DNA from: Peterkaempfera griseoplana
Lineage (GTDB): Bacteria; Actinomycetota; Actinomycetes; Streptomycetales; Streptomycetaceae
Assembly (NCBI RefSeq): GCF_001418575.1
Contig: NZ_LIQR01000232.1
Coordinates: 1-48,472, forward strand
DNA length: 48,472 nt
Direction: 5' to 3'
Every line of letters starts with the position of its first letter. Positions within the stretch are counted from its first letter, which is position 1. The notes below the pieces were generated by a model, which had not been told where the DNA came from, did not search any database, and saw only the letters and a list, made by a program, of their open reading frames with translations. The position numbers were made by a program, and so were the translations under genes. This document shows positions 1-7,700 of this stretch, in pieces.

Positions 1-1
1 C

Positions 2-874
2 GGCGCGCGCGCCGCCGCGGCGAAGAAGGCCGGGGTCAGCCTCCAGGAGGGCGCCGGAGAGGACCGGCTGCCCGAACTGCTCGGCGAACTCGACCGTCTG
101 GTCGGCCTGGAGAGCGTCAAGCGGGAAGTGGCCTCCATGGCCAAGCTGATGCAGATGGTCAAGCGGCGTCAGGAGGCAGGCCTGCAGCCGCCGCCGCTCA
201 GCCGTCACCTCATCTTCGCGGGCAACCCCGGCACCGGAAAGACCACGGTGGCCAGGCTGTACGGCCGGCTCCTCGCCGCCCTGGGGCTGCTGGCCAGCGG
301 ACATCTGGTGGAGGCCGACCGCAGCGCCCTGGTGGGCGAGTACGTGGGTCACACCGCGCCCAGGACCACCGCGGTCTTCCGCCAGGCACTGGGCGGCGTG
401 CTGTTCATCGACGAGGCGTACGCCCTGGTACCGGTGGGCCAGAGCAACGACTTCGGGCACGAGGCCATCTCCACCCTGGTGAAGCTGATGGAGGACCACC
501 GCGACGACGTGGTGGTGATCGCGGCCGGCTACCCCGAGGACATGGAGCGCCTGATCGACTCCAACCCGGGTCTGGCCTCACGGTTCACCCGGACCCTCAG
601 CTTCGACGACTACGCGTCGTCGGATCTGGTGCGGATCGTGGAGTACCAGGCGTCCCAGCACGAGTACCGGGTTCCCGAGCAGACGGCCGCGGCGCTGCTG
701 GCGCACTTCGACTCGATCGTGCGCACCGAGCGCTTCGGCAACGGGCGCACCGCCCGCCAGGCCTTCCAGCAGATGACCGAGCGGCACGCCATGCGGGTGT
801 CCGACCTGGCCGATCCGGGTGACGACGACCTGACGGTGCTGCTGCCGGCCGACGTGCCTCCGGCGGTGGTCTGA
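2..874 (+). CDS. CbxX/CfqX-type AAA+ ATPase (5'-truncated), type VII secretion locus
   Basis: This is the C-terminal part of an AAA+ ATPase; the reading frame is open to the window edge, so the true start lies upstream. It shows a domain-entry motif of the CbxX/CfqX/EccA family (LVGLESVKREV), Walker A GNPGTGKT (nt 221-244), Walker B VLFIDEAYAL, the NPGLASRF segment and a C-terminal GNGRTAR sensor-like motif. Proteins of this family act as cytosolic chaperone ATPases and accompany ESX loci. From memory, the streptomycete versions of this exact AAA block sit at the C terminus of large proteins with a beta-helix in front, so calling it EccA would go too far. The downstream WXG and EccC genes support a role in type VII secretion. 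The next gene is convergent, 44 bp away. The family is sure; the substrate is unknown. Confidence 0.9.
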   Translation, partial: GARAAAAKKAGVSLQEGAGEDRLPELLGELDRLVGLESVKREVASMAKLMQMVKRRQEAGLQPPPLSRHLIFAGNPGTGKTTVARLYGRLLAALGLLASGHLVEADRSALVGEYVGHTAPRTTAVFRQALGGVLFIDEAYALVPVGQSNDFGHEAISTLVKLMEDHRDDVVVIAAGYPEDMERLIDSNPGLASRFTRTLSFDDYASSDLVRIVEYQASQHEYRVPEQTAAALLAHFDSIVRTERFGNGRTARQAFQQMTERHAMRVSDLADPGDDDLTVLLPADVPPAVV

Positions 875-918
875 TGACCACTCACCGGAGGCGCGCCGGG
901 CGGGCTGCCGTGCGGCAC

Positions 919-1563
919 TCAGCTGGTGACGGGGCCGGGCGGGTCGGGGAAGCGGGCGGCCCGGTCGGTGTGGGCGTAGGCCTGGCCCGAGGCGTTGATC
1001 AGGGCGATGTAACTGCCGAGCTGCTGGAAGGCGGCGCTCTGCATGGCCAGGGCCTTCTGCATCAGCGGGTTGATGTTCCGGGCGAACTCCTCGCCGATGT
1101 CGGCGAGGGTGCGCTGGTCGGCTGCGTTCTGGTCGTCGATGGACTGGCCCGACCCTCCTCCTGTGGGGTTCGCCGCCTGACCGCCGTTCACATAGGAGGC
1201 GATCGGCTGGTCCGGCTGGGGCGGGCCCCAGAAGGTGCCGTGCACCACGCTGTCGACCTTCGCGCGCAGCCCCTCGTAGTTCGAGACGCCGTTGCGCGCC
1301 TGGGCCAGCAGGTTGCTCTCGGCCGCCCGTACAGTGCCGCCGTCGAAGTTGATCGGCTCGCTGTTGGGCATCATGTCGGTCAGCGCATCGCCGCCGGAGC
1401 TGCCGCCCGGGTCGGTGTTGAAGCTGGGCGGGGTGTCCCAGCCCACACCGACGGTGGGGACCATATAGGTGAGGTCTTTACCGGCGTCCGGATCGTCGAC
1501 GACGCCGTCGCCGTCCGCGTCGCCGTCATCGATGTGGAGGGGGCTGGTATTGGTGCTGGGCAT
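919..1563 (-). CDS. ESX-associated helical protein with Asp/Gly calcium-type loop
   Basis: This 214-residue protein is divergent from the WXG genes. Its start is supported by GGGAG six to seven bases upstream of the ATG. The N terminus (residues about 12-24) is an acidic DxDxDG run resembling the Ca-binding loops of dockerin or thrombospondin type-3 repeats. The middle is low-complexity (Gly/Pro/Asn). The last 110 residues read as amphipathic helices (ADQRTLADIGEEF, MQKALAMQSAAFQQL) similar in character to WXG/LXG-type secreted helical hairpins, with a FWG motif before them. There is no signal peptide or membrane segment, as expected for a type VII substrate or partner. I do not recognise a named family. 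The location between the AAA+ ATPase and the WXG/EccC genes is the best clue. The plus-strand frame opposite it looks like antisense. Confidence 0.75.
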   Translation of the reverse strand: MPSTNTSPLHIDDGDADGDGVVDDPDAGKDLTYMVPTVGVGWDTPPSFNTDPGGSSGGDALTDMMPNSEPINFDGGTVRAAESNLLAQARNGVSNYEGLRAKVDSVVHGTFWGPPQPDQPIASYVNGGQAANPTGGGSGQSIDDQNAADQRTLADIGEEFARNINPLMQKALAMQSAAFQQLGSYIALINASGQAYAHTDRAARFPDPPGPVTS

Positions 1564-1725
1564 TCTCTTCTCCCGTGCGAGAGCCCGCCAGTGAGGCCGG
1601 TCCGAAACTCAGGTCGGCAGTCGCCGAATGACGTCAGTTTGGCACACCGGGGTTCGGTTGCGAAAGCCCCGCACTGGACCTCGATAAACCGGCAAGAATG
1701 CGTGGCGCGCAGCGCGGGCCGCGTG

Positions 1726-1732
1726 AAAGGAG
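1726..1732 (+). promoter_or_regulatory. Ribosome binding site fixing the start of the first WXG gene
   Basis: AAAGGAG lies seven bases before the ATG at 1740. Upstream in-frame ATGs at 1698 and 1734 either lack such a site or are too close to it, so translation probably begins at 1740. The 176-bp gap from 1564 to 1739 must hold the divergent promoters, but no clear -35/-10 pair was identified in it. Confidence 0.7.
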
Positions 1733-1739
1733 CATGACC

Positions 1740-2306
1740 ATGCCGGACACGTCGGCGGATGATCTCAAAGCCGCAGTGGAGCAACTGGCGAATACCATGT
1801 CCGCCCGATATTCCGCGGACCCTCAGGCGGGAAACGGCGATGCGACGCTCATGGGGGCGCTCATTGCCGAGGCCCCTGGCCAGTCGGGGAACGGCGGTGC
1901 GGCGACCCACCTGGGGGTGCGCTCCACCACGGGCGGGTCCGGCGGATCTGGCGGGTCCGGCGGCACCGGAGGCGCGAAGGGGGGCGGTTCCGGGGGAAGC
2001 TCAGGGCAAATGTCACTGGGTGAGTTCGAGGTCGCATTGGGCGATCTGCATGCCGCGATCCAGGTCGTGAGATCGGAAAGCGGCCACGTATCGGGTCTGA
2101 TCGGCCAGATCCAGGGCCGTTTCGAGGCCGCACACTCCTACTGGCAGAGCCCTTCGGCGTCGAGCTTCGAGACGATGGCCACCTGGTTCACAAATTCCTC
2201 CCGTGCGCTGGAGGAGCTGCTGAACGAGATGGCCGGGCGCATGCAGACGGCCTACGACAACTATGTGAACGCAGAGCGTTCCAACAGTAAGAACCTGGGA
2301 GGCTGA
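1740..2306 (+). CDS. WXG100-like type VII secretion protein with Gly-rich insert
   Basis: This is a 188-residue protein. An N-terminal helix (DDLKAAVEQLANTM) is followed by a low-complexity Gly/Ser/Thr stretch (about residues 60-85) and then a helical hairpin. At the turn the motif is YWQSPSASSF, where W-Q-S replaces the classic W-x-G; the second helix ends YDNYVNAE. That is the architecture of ESX WXG100 proteins, which form four-helix dimers and are exported by the EccC motor. It is longer than a canonical 100-residue WXG protein because of the N-terminal extension. The stop is two bases from the next start, so it is translated together with the second WXG-like gene; the pair could be the heterodimer that escorts the giant effector. 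The family is judged from helix pattern and context. Confidence 0.8.
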   Translation: MPDTSADDLKAAVEQLANTMSARYSADPQAGNGDATLMGALIAEAPGQSGNGGAATHLGVRSTTGGSGGSGGSGGTGGAKGGGSGGSSGQMSLGEFEVALGDLHAAIQVVRSESGHVSGLIGQIQGRFEAAHSYWQSPSASSFETMATWFTNSSRALEELLNEMAGRMQTAYDNYVNAERSNSKNLGG

Positions 2307-2308
2307 GC

Positions 2309-2788
2309 ATGCCCGGAAGCGCCGACTACGACGTCAGTACGATAAAGATCGACCCGGAGCCGCTCGGAGCGGAGGGGAAATCTCTGGTGCAGCTCGCCCA
2401 GGAAATGGGTGACGCGATCCTCCGGATCAACAACACCGCCGCCGGGCTGAAGCTGGGATGGGTGTCCCCGAGCGCCGACGAGGCGCAGGATTTCGCCAAC
2501 CGCTGGACCAAGGTGATGACGGACATGTTCGGGGAGAAGGACGGTGCCACCGGCGCGCTGCCCGCCCTCGCCGGGGGAGTCATGGGAACGGCTGTCGGAT
2601 TCAGCCATGTGGAACACCAGCTGTGGCAGGCCTTCAACGACTTCCAGCTCGGCATGGCAGGTGGTGGCGTCGGAGTCGGTGGCGGCGACGACGGACTGTC
2701 CGGCAGCGGTGACGACGGTTACCCGAAGGACCACACCGGCCCTGACTATCCCATCACCACCGACTACCCGAACGGTTCGAACGCCTAA
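2309..2788 (+). CDS. WXG100-like type VII secretion protein
   Basis: This is a 159-residue protein. A first helix (EGKSLVQLAQEMGDAILRINNTAAGL) leads to a turn reading LGWVSPSADEA, a WxS-type variant of the WXG motif, and a second helix (FANRWTKVMTDMFG). A third helical part (HVEHQLWQAFNDFQL) and a short Gly/Asp-rich acidic tail follow. Its length and layout suit an EsxB/EspC-like ESX substrate or partner. It lies two bases after the first WXG-like gene, and its TAA directly abuts the ATG of the EccC gene, so all three are one transcription and translation unit. There is no signal peptide. The assignment rests on hairpin architecture and locus. Confidence 0.8.
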   Translation: MPGSADYDVSTIKIDPEPLGAEGKSLVQLAQEMGDAILRINNTAAGLKLGWVSPSADEAQDFANRWTKVMTDMFGEKDGATGALPALAGGVMGTAVGFSHVEHQLWQAFNDFQLGMAGGGVGVGGGDDGLSGSGDDGYPKDHTGPDYPITTDYPNGSNA

Positions 2789-5700
2789 ATGACCAGGACG
2801 GATTTCCACCGACCGGCGAGGACGTTCCCCCCGTCGGTCCCGGAACAGCAGGTCGCGCTGGCGGCCCCGCCGCAGAAGGCCCAGCAGAACCAGGCCCAGA
2901 CCTGGCTGTACATGCTGCTGCCGCTGCTCAGCAGCGTCAGCATGGCCGCGTACATGGTCACCTTCGGCAGACCGTGGATGACCCTGCTCGGCGTCGGCTT
3001 CGTCGTCGTCTCCATCGGCGTCATGGTCATGGTCCGGTCACAGACCAGGAACGCGAGCCGGCGCACCCAGTACCGCCAGCGCGACCGGTACGTTGAGTAC
3101 CTCGCCGACATCCGCAGCCAGGCCCGCGAGTCGGCGGCGACGCAACGCGCCGTCAGCGCCTTCGTCCACCCCAGCCCCGAGCGGCTGTGGGCGATCGCCA
3201 CCACAGGTCCGCGCCGGATCTGGGAGCGCCGCCCGGCCGACGCGGACTTCATGAAGCTCCGCCTCGGCCTCGGCCGCGGGGTGCCGGCCATGCGTATCAC
3301 CCTGAGCAGGCACAGCGACCCCACCACGGAGCACGACCCTGACTCCCACCGCCGGGCCGAGCGGCTGGCCGGCGACTTCGAGTCCGTCAGCCTCCAGCCG
3401 GCCTGGGTCGACCTGGCCAACACCGGTGTGCTCACCCTGCTGGGCCCCAAGGAGCTCACCGCGGAGCTCACCGGATCCCTGCTGATGCAGCTCGCCGTAC
3501 TGCACGCCCCCGACGACGTCCAGATCGCCGCACTCACCGAGGGCGCGGAGCACTCCTGGTCCTGGGTCAAGTGGCTGCCGCACGCGCGCCAGCCGGGCCG
3601 GTCCGACCTCGTCCCCATGGTGGCGGAGAGCATGGACGGCATCGCCGACCTGCTCCAGGCCCACGTGGAACGGGCCCGCGAGGAACGCGCGGAGCGCTCC
3701 GGAGCCCTGGGCCTGCGGCGCGAGAGCAGCGCCTCCCGGCACCTCGTGGTGGTGCTGGACGGCTTCCGGCCGGGGGCGGAGTGGGCACGCCTGCCGCTCG
3801 TGGCCGAACTGCTCGCCGAGGCCGGTCCGCAGAGCGGCCTCCATGTGGTCTGCGTCGTCAGCAAGGAGAGCGAGGAACCCAGCAGGGTCGACGCCCGCGC
3901 CCGGGTCGACGCCGAGGGGAACCTCACCCTGGAGACCCGCTACCCCGTCCTGGTCCAGGCGGTCGAGGGCGCGGTCGCCGACGTGTGCCCGCCGGAGCTC
4001 GCCGAGCAGGCAGCCAGAGCGCTGGCGCCGCTGAAGCTCTCCGGTGAGCAGGAGCAGGTCCTGGCCCGCGCCGTCGCCCTGCCCGAGATGCTGGGCGTCA
4101 CCGACCTCGGCAACTTCGACCCCACCGAGCTGTGGCGGGAGCCCGACGACGAGGCGCTGCTGCGGCTGCCCATCGGCTTCACCGGCGACGGCGCCCCGCT
4201 CGTGCTGGACCTCAAGGAGTCCGCCCTCGGCGGCATCGGTCCGCACGGCCTCGTGGTCGGCGCCACCGGTTCCGGCAAGAGCGAGCTGCTGCGCACCCTG
4301 GTCACGGGCCTGACCATGACCCACGCCCCCGAGCACCTGAGCTTCGTCCTGGTCGACTTCAAGGGCGGCGCCACCTTCGCCGGCGTCACCGACCTGCCGC
4401 ACGTCGCGGGCCTGATCACCAACCTCGCCGACGACCTGGCGATGGTGGACCGGGTCCGTACGGCGCTGCAGGGCGAACAGCAGCGCCGGCAGCAGATGCT
4501 GCGCAACGCGGGCAACGTCGACTCGGTCCGCGAGTACCAGATCCTTCAGGCCGCCGGCGGCACCGACGTCGACGGCAGGCCGCTGCAGCCGATGCCGTAC
4601 CTGATGGTCGTCGTCGACGAGTTCGGCGAACTCCTTGCCCAGCGCCCCGACTTCACCGAGCTCTTCGTCCAGATCGGACGTGTCGGCCGAAGCCTCGGCA
4701 TGCACCTGCTGCTGGCCACCCAGCGGCTGGACGAGGGCCGCCTGCGCGGCCTGGAGTCGCACCTGTCGTACCGGATCTGCCTGCGCACCTTCAGCGCCCA
4801 GGAGAGCCGTGCGGTGATCGGGACCCCCGACGCCTACCGGCTCCCCCCGATCCCCGGCTCCGCCTACCTCCGCGTCGACGAGACCGTCTACGAGCGCTTC
4901 CGCGTCGCCCACGTCAGCGGCGCGTACCAGGAGGAGCACGAGCGCAGGCCGGTCAGCGGGCCCACCCCCGTACCCGTGCCGTTCGGCCTGCGCACCGCGG
5001 CGGACGCCGCCACCGAGGAGACCGACGAGAGCGAGCCGTCCGTGACGCTCTCCCGGCCACGGCCCGGCCAGAGCACCGAGATGCAGGTGGCCGTGGCGCA
5101 GGTGAAGGCGCACGGCAATCCTGTGCACCAGGTGTGGCTGCCGCCGCTGCCGTCGGCGATCGAACTCGACTCCATGCTCGGCCCGTTGGCCACCGACGAC
5201 GAGCGCGGTTTCCACTCCGCGCTGGTGCCGCAGGGCGGTAACCTCTCCTTCCCCGTCGGCGTGGTGGACCTGCCCAGCCGCCAGGAGCAGCGCGCCATGA
5301 CGCTGGACCTGTCCGGGCAGCAGGGACATGTGATCGTGGTCGGCGGGCCGCAGTCCGGCAAGAGCACCCTGCTCCGCACCCTGATGATGAGCGCGATGCT
5401 CACCCACACCCCCGACGAACTGCAGTTCCTCGGCATCGACTTCGGCGGCGGCAGCCTCATGGGGCTGGAGCGGGCACCCCATGTGTCCGGCATCACGACC
5501 CGCCACGACGAGGCCCGCACCCGGCGCGCCCTGTCCGTGGCGCGGCAGCTGGTGAACGAGCGGGAGAAGCTGTTCCAGGAGCTGCGGATCGACTCCGCGG
5601 CGGACTTCCGCCGGCTCCGCGACGAGAAGGCGCTGCCCGACGGCGTCGACGCCGCCGACATCGTGCTGGTCATCGACAACTGGGCGGGCCTTCGCGCGGC

Positions 5701-6850
5701 CGTGGAGGAGGCCGACGAGGTCGTGCCGGAGGTCGCGGTGCGGGGCCTGGGCGTCGGCATCCACCTGGTGCTCTCCGCCAACCGCTGGGCCGAGCTGCGG
5801 GCCAACCTGCGCGACGCCGTCACCGGCCGCCTGGAACTGCGCCTCGCCGATCCCGCCGAGTCGGAGATCTCCCGTCCGCTGGCCAAGCAGCTGCGCGCCT
5901 TCCTGCCCGGTCGCGGCCTGGTGACGCCTGGTCACGTCTTCCACGCGGCACTGCCGCGACTGGACGGGACGGCGTCCCCCGACAACCTGACCAAGGCCCA
6001 GCAGGCCGTGGTCGACGAGCTGGCCGCGGGCTGGAAGGGCGCCACCGCCCCCCAGCTGCGCGTCCTGTCCGAACTGGTCCTCCCCGAGGAGCTGGAGCAG
6101 GCCTGCGAGGCCCTGCCCGGCGGTACCGGGGCGCTGCCGGCGGGCGCCGTGCCGATCGGGATGAGGGACTCCGATCTGCGCCCGGCGGTCCTCGATCTGG
6201 AGGCCGACGGGCCGCACTTCCTGGTGTACGGCGAGTCCGGGGCGGGGAAGACCTCGTTCCTGCGCTCGTGGATGCGGGCCATGACCCGCCGCCGGTCGGC
6301 GTGGGACGTGCGGTTCGTCGTCGTCGACTACCGGCGGGGACTTCTGGGCGCGGTGCCCGACGACTACATCGGGGCGATGGCCGGCGACCCGGACTCCGCC
6401 GCCCTGTACATCGGGCAGGTCGTGGAGAAGCTCAGGGAGCGGATGCCGCCCCCCGACATCACCCCGCGCGAGCTCAGGGAGCGCGGCTGGTGGACGGGCC
6501 CGGAGCTCTACCTGGTCGTGGACGACTACGACCTGGTGGCAACGGGCGGGACGAACGGACGCGGACCGCTGAGCGCGGTCGCCGACTACCTCGCGCAGGC
6601 CGCCGAGATCGGCTTCCACGTGGTGGTCGCCCGCCGCAGCGGCGGGGTGAGCCGCTCCCTCACGGACCCGGTGGCCGGCCGGATCCGCGAACTCGGGTCG
6701 GGGGGCCTGATCCTGTCCGGCGACCCCCGCGAGGGAGCCGTCCTGGCGGACCAGCGGGCGCGGCGCATGCCCCCCGGGCGCGGCATCCTCGTCTCCCGCC
6801 GCCACGGCCCCGCGCTCGTCCAGACGGTGCACGACACGGCCGACGACTGA
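2789..6850 (+). CDS. eccC: EccC-type FtsK/SpoIIIE ATPase, type VII secretion motor
   Basis: This 1353-residue protein is the membrane motor of a type VII (ESX) secretion system. Two transmembrane helices lie at about residues 35-80, followed by three FtsK/SpoIIIE ATPase domains. Their Walker A motifs are GATGSGKS (491-498), GGPQSGKS (852-859) and GESGAGKT (1148-1155). Domain 1 has an intact Walker B with catalytic glutamate (VVVDEFGE, D610/E611). Domain 2 has IDNW and domain 3 has VDDY, so the catalytic Glu is absent there. This agrees with the known EccC pattern in which domain 1 does the work and later domains bind substrate signals. It is a full-length single-chain EccC (the EccCa/EccCb split of some mycobacterial systems is not seen). 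The start codon abuts the stop of the second WXG-like gene. Confidence 0.95.
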   Translation: MTRTDFHRPARTFPPSVPEQQVALAAPPQKAQQNQAQTWLYMLLPLLSSVSMAAYMVTFGRPWMTLLGVGFVVVSIGVMVMVRSQTRNASRRTQYRQRDRYVEYLADIRSQARESAATQRAVSAFVHPSPERLWAIATTGPRRIWERRPADADFMKLRLGLGRGVPAMRITLSRHSDPTTEHDPDSHRRAERLAGDFESVSLQPAWVDLANTGVLTLLGPKELTAELTGSLLMQLAVLHAPDDVQIAALTEGAEHSWSWVKWLPHARQPGRSDLVPMVAESMDGIADLLQAHVERAREERAERSGALGLRRESSASRHLVVVLDGFRPGAEWARLPLVAELLAEAGPQSGLHVVCVVSKESEEPSRVDARARVDAEGNLTLETRYPVLVQAVEGAVADVCPPELAEQAARALAPLKLSGEQEQVLARAVALPEMLGVTDLGNFDPTELWREPDDEALLRLPIGFTGDGAPLVLDLKESALGGIGPHGLVVGATGSGKSELLRTLVTGLTMTHAPEHLSFVLVDFKGGATFAGVTDLPHVAGLITNLADDLAMVDRVRTALQGEQQRRQQMLRNAGNVDSVREYQILQAAGGTDVDGRPLQPMPYLMVVVDEFGELLAQRPDFTELFVQIGRVGRSLGMHLLLATQRLDEGRLRGLESHLSYRICLRTFSAQESRAVIGTPDAYRLPPIPGSAYLRVDETVYERFRVAHVSGAYQEEHERRPVSGPTPVPVPFGLRTAADAATEETDESEPSVTLSRPRPGQSTEMQVAVAQVKAHGNPVHQVWLPPLPSAIELDSMLGPLATDDERGFHSALVPQGGNLSFPVGVVDLPSRQEQRAMTLDLSGQQGHVIVVGGPQSGKSTLLRTLMMSAMLTHTPDELQFLGIDFGGGSLMGLERAPHVSGITTRHDEARTRRALSVARQLVNEREKLFQELRIDSAADFRRLRDEKALPDGVDAADIVLVIDNWAGLRAAVEEADEVVPEVAVRGLGVGIHLVLSANRWAELRANLRDAVTGRLELRLADPAESEISRPLAKQLRAFLPGRGLVTPGHVFHAALPRLDGTASPDNLTKAQQAVVDELAAGWKGATAPQLRVLSELVLPEELEQACEALPGGTGALPAGAVPIGMRDSDLRPAVLDLEADGPHFLVYGESGAGKTSFLRSWMRAMTRRRSAWDVRFVVVDYRRGLLGAVPDDYIGAMAGDPDSAALYIGQVVEKLRERMPPPDITPRELRERGWWTGPELYLVVDDYDLVATGGTNGRGPLSAVADYLAQAAEIGFHVVVARRSGGVSRSLTDPVAGRIRELGSGGLILSGDPREGAVLADQRARRMPPGRGILVSRRHGPALVQTVHDTADD

Positions 6851-6900
6851 CCGTCCACCCCGCCCCGCCCCGCATACGACACCACCGCAAACCATTGACC

Positions 6901-6924
6901 GGGCGGCCCCCACCGGGGCCGCCC
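6901..6924 (+). terminator. GC hairpin between eccC and the giant effector gene
   Basis: A perfect 10-bp inverted repeat (GGGCGGCCCC / GGGGCCGCCC) with a 4-nt loop sits in the 94-bp gap. It ends 20 bases before the effector start and has no T-tract. It could terminate or attenuate the eccC transcript, or simply lower read-through into the 20-kb gene. Confidence 0.6.
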
Positions 6925-6944
6925 GCCTGTGAGGACTACCCGCC

Positions 6945-7700
6945 ATGGCAGCAGAGTTCGACGTTGGCCCCATCCGCGACCTCGGCAACCAGTGGGTCGA
7001 ATACGCCCACAGGATCTATGAGTGCCTCACCTCGATGCACGGCAGTGTCGCGTCCATGGCGACGGCGTGGACCGGCAAGACCGGCCGCAATGTGCAGTTC
7101 GTGTGGGACTCGGAGGGCGCGGGTGCGTCGGCGCCGTTCAACGTCTACAACTCGATCTTCCAAGCGGCCTGGGTGGCCGAACAGCTCGGGAACGCGATCC
7201 TCGACTACGCGGACGAGCTGCAGAAGACGATCGACCAGATCAACCGTGCGCACCTGGTGGAAGCCCTCGGCACGATCTTCGGTACCGTCCTCGGCATCGC
7301 GTCGTTCGGTATCGGCGGCCTGCTGAGCCAGATCGGTGCCACCGTCGGCCGCATCGTCGAGGCCATCATGGCCATCATCGGCGTCGCCGCCCGTGCCGCC
7401 AACCTGATCGGGCGGGCCGGTGCCTTCCTCATGGACTCGGTGCTCAACGCGGGCGTGACGCTCGGCACCGACGTTGCCTCCCAGGTGGCGGCCGCCAGGG
7501 CCGCAGGTGTGCCGTTCGTGATGGACTGGCAGGGCGAGGCCATCAACATGGGCCTGAGCGTCTGGACCAACGCCTGGATGGGCGGTGTCGAGACGCACGT
7601 GCTGGGCGGCAAGTCGCTCGACGACGGCATCGGCGGTGTGATCGACAAGTACGTGTTCACGCCCCCCAAGACGGACACGCCGAACCTCGCCAACACGAAC
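6945..7700 (+). other. N-terminal WXG-like export domain of the giant effector
   Basis: Residues 1-250 begin with a helix, then the turn SMATAWTGKTG (W42-T43-G44), then a second long helix (WVAEQLGNAILDYADELQ). A Gly/Ala/Ile-rich hydrophobic segment follows at about 108-150. LXG/WXG toxins carry such domains at the N terminus as their type VII export signal. The hydrophobic segment could be a membrane-active or chaperone-masked region; this is inference. Confidence 0.75.

Noticed and set aside
874..1737. A 287-codon plus-strand frame starting at the ATGA after the AAA+ gene
   Set aside because: It lies antisense to the 919-1563 gene, is made of Gly/Val/Ala-rich mirror sequence, and has no domain; the minus-strand gene has a good ribosome binding site and protein-like content.
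3038..6988. A 1316-codon minus-strand frame opposite eccC
   Set aside because: Antisense shadow of a clear EccC gene with three Walker motifs.
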